A stretch of DNA of 64,000 nt from Candidatus Marinamargulisbacteria bacterium (GTDB lineage Bacteria > Margulisbacteria > Marinamargulisbacteria > UBA817): assembly GCA_023262965.1 (NCBI GenBank), contig JALQXX010000003.1, positions 23,306 to 87,305 on the forward strand. Reading direction: 5' to 3'. The position numbers and the translations under genes were made by a program. Shown here one piece after another: positions 51,467-60,373 of the stretch (position 1 is its first letter; the number at the start of each line of letters is the position of its first letter). Below the pieces are notes generated by a model that did no database searches, was not told the DNA's origin, and saw only the letters and a list, made by a program, of their open reading frames with translations.

Positions 51467-52623
51467 CGCCGGTATCGGTAGGGATTTTGGGGGTTACGGG
51501 GTCGATTGGGACGCAGGCTCTGGATGTTATTCGAGCCTTCCCCGATCGATTTCGGTTGGTGGCTGTATCGGGGCATACCAATAGCCTGGGTTTGGCGGCC
51601 ATTGCCAATGAATTTCGACCGGAGCGGGTGGCGGTTGGATCGGCGGATCAGGTGGCCATTATTCGGAAACATATGGATTATGACCCGGTGATCGAGGTGG
51701 GGGAATCGGGTTTGGTGGCATTGGCTACGCATCCGATGGATCAATTGGTGGTGGCGATTGTGGGAACAGCCGCTCTGCCCGCCGTGGTTGCGGCGATTCC
51801 CCATGTTCCGCATATTGCCTTAGCCAATAAAGAGGTATTGGTGGCGGCGGGTAGCCGTATTATGGCGATGGTACGCGCGCATGGCACCCGGCTTATTCCC
51901 GTAGATTCGGAGCATTCGGCGGTGTTTCAATGTTTAGCCGCCGTGGATTTTAATAGGGATCGAATTCATCACATGACCCTTACCGCATCGGGAGGGCCCT
52001 TTTGGGGGCGGGATCCGCACACATTTGATACCATTACGCCCGCGGAAGCCTTGCGGCACCCGAATTGGGATATGGGGTCAAAAATTAGTGTGGATTCGGC
52101 CACCATGGTCAATAAAGGATTGGAAGTGATTGAGGCCCATCATTTATTTGATATGGCATGGGATCGGATTCGGGTGGTGGTGCATCCGCAAAGCATTGTG
52201 CATGCGTGCATTGAAACGGTGGATGGGGCTATTTTGGCGCATATGGGGCGACCCGATATGCGCTACCCCATTCAATATGCCATGACGTATCCGGAACGAT
52301 GGGCGACTCCGTTTAAACAAGATGGGTTAACCGCATTGTCTGGGTTGGAATTTTTTGAACCGGATCGCGACGCCTTTCCGTGGTTGGATTTGGCGATTTG
52401 TTGTGGAAAAGCGGGGGGCGTGATGCCCATTGTGTTTAATGCAGCGAACGAAGTGGCGGTGCCATTATTTTTGAATGGTCAGGTATCGTTTATGGGAATG
52501 TACGATACCATTCGGCGCATCCTAGATGCCTATGCTGCCGAAACGGTTGTCACCATTGCCGACATTATTGAATTGGATAAACGGGTAAAAAACCACGTGA
52601 CAATTCGAAATAGTCTGGTATAA
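51454..52623 (+). CDS. dxr: 1-deoxy-D-xylulose 5-phosphate reductoisomerase
   Basis: A 389-residue NADPH enzyme of the MEP isoprenoid pathway that supplies precursors for UppS and CtaB. NADPH site GILGVTGSIGTQALDVI, ALANKEVLV, VDSEHSAVFQCL, TASGGPFW and NWDMGSKISVDSATMVNKGL with EVIEAHHLF are intact. Translation starts at GTG 51454 within the end of cdsA, since no ATG occurs in frame before the NADPH motif. Confidence 0.96.
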   Translation: MAGVAPVSVGILGVTGSIGTQALDVIRAFPDRFRLVAVSGHTNSLGLAAIANEFRPERVAVGSADQVAIIRKHMDYDPVIEVGESGLVALATHPMDQLVVAIVGTAALPAVVAAIPHVPHIALANKEVLVAAGSRIMAMVRAHGTRLIPVDSEHSAVFQCLAAVDFNRDRIHHMTLTASGGPFWGRDPHTFDTITPAEALRHPNWDMGSKISVDSATMVNKGLEVIEAHHLFDMAWDRIRVVVHPQSIVHACIETVDGAILAHMGRPDMRYPIQYAMTYPERWATPFKQDGLTALSGLEFFEPDRDAFPWLDLAICCGKAGGVMPIVFNAANEVAVPLFLNGQVSFMGMYDTIRRILDAYAAETVVTIADIIELDKRVKNHVTIRNSLV

Positions 52624-52652
52624 TAGATTTTTGAAGGGGGGACATTTCTTTC

Positions 52653-53702
52653 ATGGACATATCGTTGGTTATTCAGTGTTTGGGATATGATCGTCCGCGC
52701 TATCTACAGGCAATGTCTGAGTCCTGTCAGAGCGGTGCCGATATTGAGGCCTATATTCGATCGTTACCCGCACAGGATCCATTTCAGGGGGTGGCAATGA
52801 AGCGATACCACGATATGTCCACAATACCGTCCCGTATGGAGCGCGGGGGCATGGGATGGCTGCCATGGTCCGATGTGGCTTGGGCACAGCCCATTCCTCC
52901 CAACTGCGATCCGCCTATGGGCGTATTTTTCAAAGGAAATACCGGATTATTGACCCAAACCATGATTGGGATTGTGGGGACGCGAAAACCCTCGCTATTG
53001 GCGCGGGATCGTGTTGCCGAAACGGTGGCGTTGTGTACGGGTCAGGTGTCACTATCGGGGGGTGCCTTGGGTGTGGATGCCTTGGTTCATGATGAATCCC
53101 TGACGGCCGGTACCCCCACGATCGCGGTATTGGCGTCGGGTTTGGATGAAATGACGCCCAAAACCAACCTGCGATTGTTTCATCGGATTGTTGATTCGGG
53201 GTTGGGCTGCATTATCACCGAATACCCGCCCGGGGTGGTACCCAAGCCCTATTTTTTTCCGCAACGGAATCGGTTGATTGCGGCGTTGTCCAATCGATTG
53301 ATTGTTGTAGAAGCGGCCAAGCGAAGTGGCGCGGTGTTAACCGCCAATTTGGCCGCACAGTATGGGATTGATGTTGGGGCCTTTATGGGAGGCTATAACG
53401 CGGCGCAATCGGTGGGTTGCTACGGGTTGATTCACGATGGCGCATTTGCCATTGCCACTACCGAGTTATTATGTGAGTTTTTAGGGGTCTTGGTGCCCCA
53501 GGTTGTCGATCCAACGGAGGATACCGCGGATAATACGGCAGTGGACCCTGTGCTGGCGATTATTTCGGCCGAACCGGTATCCATGGACCGATTGGCCACG
53601 GCATTGCAATGGCCCATGGGGCAGGTGATTGAGCGGGTGACGGTGCTGTCGTTGCAGGGAAAGGTGCTCGTATTATCGGGGCAGCGTGTTGTACGATGTT
53701 AG
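52653..53702 (+). CDS. dprA: DNA processing protein DprA (Smf)
   Basis: A 349-residue Rossmann-type single-stranded-DNA-binding protein that loads RecA during natural transformation. Key segments: FFKGNTGLL, IGIVGTRKPSLLARD, LSGGALGVDALVHDESLT, GTPTIAVLASGLD, TEYPPGVVPKPYFFPQRNRL and AKRSGAVLTANLAAQYG. A winged-helix-like C-terminal domain follows. A GAAGGGGGG site lies about 12 nt upstream of the ATG. The first 60 residues diverge from typical DprA. Confidence 0.94.
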   Translation: MDISLVIQCLGYDRPRYLQAMSESCQSGADIEAYIRSLPAQDPFQGVAMKRYHDMSTIPSRMERGGMGWLPWSDVAWAQPIPPNCDPPMGVFFKGNTGLLTQTMIGIVGTRKPSLLARDRVAETVALCTGQVSLSGGALGVDALVHDESLTAGTPTIAVLASGLDEMTPKTNLRLFHRIVDSGLGCIITEYPPGVVPKPYFFPQRNRLIAALSNRLIVVEAAKRSGAVLTANLAAQYGIDVGAFMGGYNAAQSVGCYGLIHDGAFAIATTELLCEFLGVLVPQVVDPTEDTADNTAVDPVLAIISAEPVSMDRLATALQWPMGQVIERVTVLSLQGKVLVLSGQRVVRC

Positions 53703-53703
53703 T

Positions 53704-54399
53704 ATGAATATTCAATATACCAATCGACACGATGCGGTGGGGGAGTGGGATTGCCCGCAGCACCATCTGGTTGCCATGCGTCAGACCCACTCCAATGATA
53801 TTGCCGAACTTATCTGTGCCGATAGGGACGCGTGGGTGGTGTATGGCCCCCATACCGCCACACGCATTGCGGCAACAGCATCGGATTCGTCCCACAACAA
53901 TGCGGCCCCATTTACGGCCATAGGTCGTGTATGGGAGGTGGACGCGGATGCGGTTATCACGCAATCGGCACGCACGATTGTGTCGGTGCGAACAGCGGAT
54001 TGTTTGCCCATTATTGTGGCATCAGGTCCGTATATTGGCGCCATTCATGCGGGACGTCAGGGCACCTTGAGCGGCATATCGGAACGATTTGCCCAGGCGT
54101 TGCGTGTGCGGGGCTGCGATTCAGCAACCCTGTGGTGTGGTCCACATATTTGTGAAATGTGTTACGAAATTGATGCGGATACGCATACCCATTTTGATTT
54201 GCTAGAACCCAATATCGCGGCATTTCGACAGGTGTTTGGACCATCGCTAACGGTGACGCGGTCGATGTGGTGCACACGGTGTCATGCGGATCGGTATTTT
54301 TCGTACCGTGCGGGCGATGCCGAAGCGCGCAATGTATTTTATGGCAGTCTGTCGCCATTCAACACGGTGGCGGTCATCGATGGGGCCATCATGAAATAA
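53704..54399 (+). CDS. pgeF: PgeF/YfiH family (laccase-domain) protein, purine nucleoside or peptidoglycan-editing enzyme
   Basis: A 231-residue protein of the DUF152 family. VAMRQTHSNDIAEL gives the first conserved His, VSVRTADCLPIIVA holds the conserved Cys, and AIHAGRQGTLSGI replaces the usual HAGWRG; CGPHICEMCYEID is the fourth motif. Members have been assigned adenosine deaminase and purine nucleoside phosphorylase activity, and a role in peptidoglycan precursor quality control. The start is ATG 53704 (1 nt after dprA) or an upstream GTG/TTG at 53686/53689. Confidence 0.9.
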   Translation: MNIQYTNRHDAVGEWDCPQHHLVAMRQTHSNDIAELICADRDAWVVYGPHTATRIAATASDSSHNNAAPFTAIGRVWEVDADAVITQSARTIVSVRTADCLPIIVASGPYIGAIHAGRQGTLSGISERFAQALRVRGCDSATLWCGPHICEMCYEIDADTHTHFDLLEPNIAAFRQVFGPSLTVTRSMWCTRCHADRYFSYRAGDAEARNVFYGSLSPFNTVAVIDGAIMK

Positions 54400-54423
54400 C
54401 AAAAATGATCGATACAGTGTATT

Positions 54424-54537
54424 ATGACGCGATTGATTGTGAGTGCCTTGGTGACTGTTATGATGGGGTCATGCACCCTGCAGACGCCCTATGACACCTA
54501 TGGCATCATTCATTTTTCGATTCATCATGTGGAGTAG
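54424..54537 (+). CDS. Tiny predicted lipoprotein, 37 residues
   Basis: From ATG 54424 a 37-codon frame reads MTRLIVSALVTVMMGSC then a short polar tail ending HHVE. The first 17 residues form a lipoprotein signal with Cys17. No clear ribosome site is present. Its stop overlaps the next gene's proposed start by 11 nt. Small lipoproteins of this kind (entericidin-like) are common but hard to verify. Confidence 0.4.
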   Translation: MTRLIVSALVTVMMGSCTLQTPYDTYGIIHFSIHHVE

Positions 54538-55525
54538 ATGCTGTCTTTTGCTGCTATCCGTAACCGCTTGGGCTGCGGTGGGCGAGCAGAGTTTTACCCC
54601 GAACCGGGTATCCCTTTGGGTGAACACTATTGTGCTTAGTACGGCCATTGATGATGGGGGCGAGCCTGCGGGTGATGTGGCCGAATTGTATGTCTGTACC
54701 ACTACGGAGGACTGTTACATTCGGGTATCGGATAATGATTGGTTGGCCCGAATTACCCACAATCAATCCATCAAGGAAGGAACGTATCGGTATATGACGG
54801 TCACCACGTGTTCGGAGGGGGACTCCACGTTTCCGGCCATTATTCAAGGGCAGGTACAGCTGGGTAATGATTGGTATTATACCCATGCGACGCAGGGATT
54901 ACGGCGCCAAACCGGGTCCTTTGCCCCGCACGATTTGCAACTCACCTTCACGCAGTGCCGGTTTTATTATACATTGCACACGCCGCTGGTGATTTACGAT
55001 GCAACCACATCGCCGCTAACCGTGTTGGTCGATACTACCGATAGTGCCTGGGGGCGGTTGGGGATTCAATCGATTGAGAGTGGGTGTTTTCAGGGCACGG
55101 CCACTGATGGTGAACCGTTGGCGTCGGTATGTATGGGGTTTCCGCATTTCATTCCTGTAGCACAGGATCGGGTCCCTAACCAGTCACGATTTTACATCCA
55201 TAATCCCAATCAATCCCCCGATACAGCCGGTGCGGCCTTGGTGATTTACACGGATGACAGCAGCCATATTGTGGGGGGCTTTGCCAAGCGGGTCTATTCC
55301 CCGAACTCGGTGCGGCCGGCCTATGACTATTGGGACACCGCTATCAAACAGGTGGCTGTTAATCCCAATGGTACGTGGTTTATTCAAACGGCGGGGCGCT
55401 TGTTTCATACGGATAGAATCACACTCCCCGATTTCTCATTAAATTCACACAATAATCGCCTGTATTACAATCCGCAAGGTCAGAGCTTCGATTACAGTGC
55501 GCAGTACGTGTTGGAGGATCTGTAA
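54527..55525 (+). CDS. Secreted protein of unknown function
   Basis: A 332-residue protein with a Sec signal (MWSRCCLLLLSVTAWA, cleavage before AVGEQ). The mature part is rich in beta-forming and Thr/Asn/Asp residues, has several cysteines likely to form disulfides (CTTTEDCY, TCSEGD), and no membrane helix. I recognise no domain. In-frame ATGs at 54491 and 54500 are possible starts, but 54527 gives the best signal peptide. It lies at the end of the pyrH-pgeF run on the same strand. Confidence 0.7.
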   Translation: MWSRCCLLLLSVTAWAAVGEQSFTPNRVSLWVNTIVLSTAIDDGGEPAGDVAELYVCTTTEDCYIRVSDNDWLARITHNQSIKEGTYRYMTVTTCSEGDSTFPAIIQGQVQLGNDWYYTHATQGLRRQTGSFAPHDLQLTFTQCRFYYTLHTPLVIYDATTSPLTVLVDTTDSAWGRLGIQSIESGCFQGTATDGEPLASVCMGFPHFIPVAQDRVPNQSRFYIHNPNQSPDTAGAALVIYTDDSSHIVGGFAKRVYSPNSVRPAYDYWDTAIKQVAVNPNGTWFIQTAGRLFHTDRITLPDFSLNSHNNRLYYNPQGQSFDYSAQYVLEDL

Positions 55526-55537
55526 AAGAACGGTAGG

Positions 55538-56797
55538 CTAAACCAATCGATAGCGGTACATGGCAACAACCCGAATGCCTAAAATGGTCAGCTGGGATCC
55601 AATAGTAATGGCAATAAAACCAAGGGGACTGGTCAAATAAGGGTAGGTTATGACAATAGCCAACATATGACCAATAGCCCCAATAATAACACTGCGATTG
55701 GCAATGGCGGTATGGCCCATAGCCCCCAACAATGGGTAGCCAATAATGCCGGAGGGCAGGTGTAAAACGGCAATAATTAGCATGATTCGAAACAGGGGGA
55801 CCGCGTCGGTAAATGAGTCGCCGAGGATTAAAGGGAGTAGGTATGGCGCCAGGCCATATACGGCCAGACAGCCCAGGGTATTGATACATACGGCAATCAC
55901 CAAGATTTTTTTGCCCAGGTCGGCATTTTTGGTGCGCGATATGTAGGGGTACAGGGTTTCAATGAGGGGGGTATAGAATGTGGTAATGGCAAAGAGTAGT
56001 TTTTCGGCTCCTCCGTACATACCGGCTTGAATGGGATGTAACCATAGGCCAATCAGCAATACATTGCTATTCAAATAGAGGGCGATGGCAATTCGCGATA
56101 AAAAATAATCAAATCGGGTGGTTGCCATTTGAACAATATCGCGTAGGCGGGGCCAGGTCAGGGTAATATGGCACCGGTAGTGGCTGTATGCGAGTGCGCA
56201 GATATCCACAATAATGTAACTGAGTCCCCATAGTGCGTGGACATGACTGTAGTCACTGGGGGATTGAATATGCATAAAAATAAAGAGTGTAAAGAGCCCT
56301 TTTGCGGCGATTGTCATCACGGTAATAACAGACATTTTCTCGAGCCCTTGAAAAATAAAGGTCGGAAAAAACGTGCTGCCAACCACCAATAAAAACGACA
56401 AAAAGAGCAATGCGCGGTGCTCATAAAACGCGGGAATGGCGTACACCAATCCCACCAAAATAGCGGCACTAATGATTAATAGGGTTCCTTTTATGACCAA
56501 AACGGTGGATACAATCTGGGATACTGCGGCCGGATTGGATCGATTTTCGGCAATATCTTTGGTGGCCGATAAATTGAATCCGTAATCCGTGATCAATGAC
56601 AGGTACATCATGACGGATTGGGCCATCAACACCCAGCCAAAATAGAGGGGGCCCAGTGTTCGGGACAAATACGGGAGGGTGAGTAGGGGCAATAGGTAAT
56701 TAGCAACATGTCCCAACGATAACCAGGAGGCATTACGGGCCAGACGAGAATACTCGGTATGGGTTAGCCAATACCTAAACCGTGCGAAAAAAGGCAT
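55538..56797 (-). CDS. Wzx-type oligosaccharide flippase
   Basis: A 419-residue membrane protein of the MATE/MOP superfamily, polysaccharide-transport branch, with 12-14 helices. SWLSLGHVANYLLPLLTLPY and LSRTLGPLYFGWVLMAQSVM at the N-terminal end and ILGDSFTDAVPLFRIMLIIA near the C-terminal end are typical. It should flip undecaprenyl-linked repeat units to the periplasm, acting with the sugar genes at 36.7-40.9 kb. ATG 56797 is chosen over TTG 56812; it overlaps dapA by 23 nt. Confidence 0.88.
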   Translation of the reverse strand: MPFFARFRYWLTHTEYSRLARNASWLSLGHVANYLLPLLTLPYLSRTLGPLYFGWVLMAQSVMMYLSLITDYGFNLSATKDIAENRSNPAAVSQIVSTVLVIKGTLLIISAAILVGLVYAIPAFYEHRALLFLSFLLVVGSTFFPTFIFQGLEKMSVITVMTIAAKGLFTLFIFMHIQSPSDYSHVHALWGLSYIIVDICALAYSHYRCHITLTWPRLRDIVQMATTRFDYFLSRIAIALYLNSNVLLIGLWLHPIQAGMYGGAEKLLFAITTFYTPLIETLYPYISRTKNADLGKKILVIAVCINTLGCLAVYGLAPYLLPLILGDSFTDAVPLFRIMLIIAVLHLPSGIIGYPLLGAMGHTAIANRSVIIGAIGHMLAIVITYPYLTSPLGFIAITIGSQLTILGIRVVAMYRYRLV

Positions 56798-57659
56798 CCA
56801 AAGCGGTTTCAATGTGCGCTAATTGATCCGTGCTTACCGCCATCAGTGGGGGGCGTGTGGTGCCACAATTAAATCCAATCAGTTTAAGCGCGGCTTTAAC
56901 GGGGATGGGATTGGTGGTAATAAATAACGCGTCCACGAGTGGGCGTAGCGTATCGTTTAATGCCGATGCAGTAATGGGGTCATCATTAAAAAATGCCGTA
57001 ATCATGGCATGAATTTGAGGGCCCGCAATGTGTGAGGCCACGGATACCACACCACTGGCCCCTTCGTGTAAAAACGCCAGTGTTAGGGCGTCGTCACCCG
57101 AATAAATAAAAAAATCGGGTGGGCAAACAGCCCGAAATTCCCGCATCTGATCCACCGATCCACCGGCTTCTTTTAAGGCAATAATGCCATCAATTTGCGT
57201 GCATTTGGCCAGGGTTTCGGCCGTCATATTCACGCCGGTACGGCTCGGAATGTTATAGAGCATCACCGGCAAATCGGTACTATCCGCAATGGCCCTAAAA
57301 TGATTGTAAATCCCCAGTTGACAGGGTTTGTTGTAGTAAGGCACCACCTGCAGAACGCTGTCCATGCCAATATCTTGTGCCATTTGGGTGGATTCAATCG
57401 CCGTTTTGGTGCAATTGGAGCCGGTACCGGCCATTAAATGGACCTTTCCTTTAAAGTATTTGACGGCCAATCGGTATAACTCGTATTCTTCGTCGTGTGA
57501 TAAGGTAGGGGACTCCCCGGTGGTGCCGGTCAATAGCAGGGTAGTGGAATGATTTTGAATTAAAAAATCCATTAATTCCACCGCTTGTTTGGTATTTAAG
57601 GTGCCGTCATCATTAAATGGGGTCACCATGGCGGTGATAATGGGGCCAAATGGGGTCAT
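56775..57659 (-). CDS. dapA: 4-hydroxy-tetrahydrodipicolinate synthase
   Basis: A 294-residue TIM-barrel class I aldolase that condenses pyruvate with aspartate semialdehyde on the way to lysine and diaminopimelate. It has GPIITAMVTPFNDDG, LLTGTTGESPTLS, VLQVVPYYNKPCQLGIYNHF, the catalytic YNIPSRTGVNM Tyr and the Schiff-base Lys in GIIALKEAGG, and YSGDDALTLAF. It overlaps coaE by 4 nt. Confidence 0.97.
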   Translation of the reverse strand: MTPFGPIITAMVTPFNDDGTLNTKQAVELMDFLIQNHSTTLLLTGTTGESPTLSHDEEYELYRLAVKYFKGKVHLMAGTGSNCTKTAIESTQMAQDIGMDSVLQVVPYYNKPCQLGIYNHFRAIADSTDLPVMLYNIPSRTGVNMTAETLAKCTQIDGIIALKEAGGSVDQMREFRAVCPPDFFIYSGDDALTLAFLHEGASGVVSVASHIAGPQIHAMITAFFNDDPITASALNDTLRPLVDALFITTNPIPVKAALKLIGFNCGTTRPPLMAVSTDQLAHIETALDAFFRTV

Positions 57660-58225
57660 AGGGATAAGCGATCCAACAGCTGGGATAGTTTCTCTTCAAA
57701 AAGCGCAATACTGGCGTTGTTTTTAATGGTATGGGTACACATATTAATATAATCATTGGGTTGGGGCTGTTTCGATAAAATACGTTCGGCCGTGGGACGG
57801 CGCTTCAAAATGGCCTCGGTAGGGGAATCGATACATAAGGTATGGTGGCAACGGTGTTCCAATCCGACCTGGTGAATGAGGGCCCCTTCAATCAAAATAA
57901 GGGGGCAATCGGTGGCGGCGATAATGGCATCCACCTCGGTGCAAATAACGGGGTGGACAATATCATTGAGTTGGCGCAATTGGTCGTGATCATTGAACAC
58001 AATGGCCCCTAACACGGATCGATCAATGCGATTGTTGACATGGATTTGATCCCCAAATGCGGCAATCAACTGGGGTTTAATGGCCGGCATTTCGAGTACA
58101 CGATGGCCAATGTGATCGCAATCAATGTGTTCAACGGCCGATCGATTGGTAACAATCCATTGGCAGGCATGGGATTTTCCGCTCCCGGTACGTCCGGTAA
58201 TTCCGATTACGGTGTGGTTAGACAT
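57656..58225 (-). CDS. coaE: Dephospho-CoA kinase
   Basis: A 189-residue P-loop kinase for the last step of coenzyme A synthesis. Walker A is GITGRTGSGKSHA, followed by IDCDHIGHRVLE, NRIDRSVLGAIVFNDH and HPVICTEVDAII; the C-terminal INNCGTH-type segment reads MCTHTIKNNASI. It overlaps hisC by 19 nt and dapA by 4 nt. Confidence 0.93.
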   Translation of the reverse strand: MSNHTVIGITGRTGSGKSHACQWIVTNRSAVEHIDCDHIGHRVLEMPAIKPQLIAAFGDQIHVNNRIDRSVLGAIVFNDHDQLRQLNDIVHPVICTEVDAIIAATDCPLILIEGALIHQVGLEHRCHHTLCIDSPTEAILKRRPTAERILSKQPQPNDYINMCTHTIKNNASIALFEEKLSQLLDRLSL

Positions 58226-59280
58226 GCATGCAACTCCTTTATAAATCGCTCGTTTTGAGCCGAGGTTCCTATTGTGACACGAATGGCATTGGTTTGTCCA
58301 AACCGTTTCATGGATCGAATAATAACCCCACGGCGGATGAGGTCATCGGGCAGATGATCAATACTGCGATCATTGAATTGAATATATAAAAAATTGGCCT
58401 CACTTGGGGGGATGTGGGTGTTGTAACGCGCCAACGCGTCACGCAGGTATGCCGCGCCGCGGGTGTTTTCCGTGAGGGTTTTTTGCACAAAGGCATGATT
58501 GCTCAGGGATCGATAGGCGCATTCCAAGGCCAGGCCGTTGACATTAAAGGGTTGGCGCACTTTATGCAGGTTTTGAATAATGGTGGGGTTGGCAATCCCG
58601 TAACCCACCCGTAAATTGGCCAAGCCGTACAGTTTGGAAAACGTTCGGGTAACCATCAGATTGGGGTACTGATTAACCAATGCCATAGACCGCGGGTAAT
58701 CGGGGGCTGTGACGTATTCGGCATAGGCCTCATCCAATACCACAAGGGTGTGGGGCGGGGTGTTTTCGAGTAATTGCTCAATCGCCGTATGCGACACATA
58801 GGTGCCGGTGGGGTTATTGGGATTCGCAATAAAAATCAGTTTTGTGTGGGGAGTAATGCGTGCGATGAGGTTGGGAATCGAAATGGTGTGATTCACCAAG
58901 GGGGCCGCTACAAAAGAGGCGTCGGTAATATGCGCTACAAATTCGTATTCCGAAAATGTGCATTCGCTACTTAAAATAGCATCACCGGGACAAATAGTGG
59001 CTAGGGCGATTAACTGGAACAATTCATCACTACCATTGCCCAAAATAAGCTGGGATGGTGACACGGATAATTGCTTGGCAAGGGTATGGATGAGGGGGTG
59101 TGCGGTGTAATCGGGGTACCGTTCTATAGGCACATGGGCGCAATCAGCTAGCGAGCAGGCGGGGCCCCAGGGGTTTTCGTTGGATGCCAGTTTAATGCAA
59201 TCGGGGTAGCGGTCTTTGAGTGATTCGGCGGATATCCCGGGAACATAGGGGGATATGCGATCGATTTTTTTATTAAACAT
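58207..59280 (-). CDS. hisC: Histidinol-phosphate aminotransferase-like enzyme
   Basis: A 357-residue fold-type I PLP enzyme of the HisC group. ISPYVPGISAESLKDRYPD, KLASNENPWGP, LGNGSDELFQLIA, IANPNNPTGTYV, VVLDEAYAEYV and the PLP Lys in TRTFSKLYGLANLRVGYGIA are diagnostic. It may act on histidinol phosphate, and in many bacteria also on aromatic keto acids, which would link it to the aro genes. It is the first gene of the minus operon hisC-coaE-dapA-flippase. Confidence 0.93.
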   Translation of the reverse strand: MFNKKIDRISPYVPGISAESLKDRYPDCIKLASNENPWGPACSLADCAHVPIERYPDYTAHPLIHTLAKQLSVSPSQLILGNGSDELFQLIALATICPGDAILSSECTFSEYEFVAHITDASFVAAPLVNHTISIPNLIARITPHTKLIFIANPNNPTGTYVSHTAIEQLLENTPPHTLVVLDEAYAEYVTAPDYPRSMALVNQYPNLMVTRTFSKLYGLANLRVGYGIANPTIIQNLHKVRQPFNVNGLALECAYRSLSNHAFVQKTLTENTRGAAYLRDALARYNTHIPPSEANFLYIQFNDRSIDHLPDDLIRRGVIIRSMKRFGQTNAIRVTIGTSAQNERFIKELHACLTTP

Positions 59281-59290
59281 CTCATCGACT

Positions 59291-59320
59291 AGTATAAGGT
59301 ATGGGCAGAGTCGGTGTAAA
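59291..59320 (-). promoter_or_regulatory. Putative hisC operon promoter
   Basis: On the minus strand TTTACA (59315-59320) and TATACT (59291-59296) lie 18 nt apart, the same boxes and spacing as at pyrH. The hisC ATG begins 10 nt downstream, leaving almost no leader. Confidence 0.5.
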
Positions 59321-59413
59321 TGCCTTGGCTAGCCGTCTGCCAGAAAGCCGTTCAGGCGGGTGAATGAGGGGGTCGATCTGGTCATTTTTCTATGGATTTG
59401 ATACCCTCAGTGC

Positions 59414-60373
59414 ATGACCAAAGATTTTTGGAAACAATTGCCGCGTCCCATCATCGGTTTGGCTCCGATGGACGGTTATTCGGATTCCGCTTTTCGGCGG
59501 GTATGCAAACAGGTGAATCCGGCGATTGTGACGGTCACAGAATTCACATCGGCGGATGGGTTGCATTTTTCCACGACGGCTTTAATGCGCAAATTGGCGT
59601 TTCATGCCAGTGAGCAACCGGTGATTGCGCAGATTTTTGGCAAGCGGGTGGAGACCTTTATTACCGCCACAAAGGTGTGTGAAGACATGGGATTTTCAGG
59701 GATTGATATCAATATGGGGTGTCCGGCCAAAAAAGTGGTGCGATCCGAGCATGGGGTGGCCTTGCGAAAAAATCGGGATTTAGCCTGCCAATTGATTGAG
59801 GCGGTGGCCACCAACACCCGGTTGCCGGTATCGGTAAAAACCCGATTGGGGTGGACCAGTGGCGATGATTTGGTGGATTTTGGCGTCGCTGTTCAAAATG
59901 CGGGTGCGGATATGATCTGTATTCACGCTCGTACCTATCAAGAGCCCTACAAGGTGGCTCCCCAATACGATCGGGTATACGCCTTAAAAAAAGCCATCAC
60001 CATCCCTGTTATTGGAAATGGGGGGATTGAATCATTGGCGCAGGGGCATGCGTATTGTGGGGATTTGGATGGGTTCTATATTGGTCAAGCGTCTTTTGGA
60101 AATCCGTGGGTATTTGCGGGCGAAAAACCCCAGCGATTTCGCGATCGCATCCCCATTATTGACCAACATGCCCAGTATTTATTTGAGGCGAAAGGGGGGT
60201 ATGTGGGGTCCCGTGAAATCCGTAAGCATTTACTGGCTTATGTAAAAGGCATTCCGGGGGCGCGGTCGTTTAAAGCCGCCTTATCACAGGTGGAATCCCT
60301 GTCGGATATTCAAACAGCATTACGGCAGATTGCCGAAACGGAGGATTATTATGAAACACACAGCACTTTATGA
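59414..60373 (+). CDS. dus: tRNA-dihydrouridine synthase
   Basis: A 319-residue FMN TIM-barrel enzyme reducing uridines in tRNA. It has GLAPMDGYSDSAFRRVCK, FTSADGLHF, QIFGKRVETF, GIDINMGCPAKKVVRSEHGV with the catalytic Cys, VSVKTRLGW, ICIHARTYQE and GNGGIESL. The DusB-like branch is likely. The 3' end overlaps gcvT by 23 nt. Confidence 0.94.
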   Translation: MTKDFWKQLPRPIIGLAPMDGYSDSAFRRVCKQVNPAIVTVTEFTSADGLHFSTTALMRKLAFHASEQPVIAQIFGKRVETFITATKVCEDMGFSGIDINMGCPAKKVVRSEHGVALRKNRDLACQLIEAVATNTRLPVSVKTRLGWTSGDDLVDFGVAVQNAGADMICIHARTYQEPYKVAPQYDRVYALKKAITIPVIGNGGIESLAQGHAYCGDLDGFYIGQASFGNPWVFAGEKPQRFRDRIPIIDQHAQYLFEAKGGYVGSREIRKHLLAYVKGIPGARSFKAALSQVESLSDIQTALRQIAETEDYYETHSTL

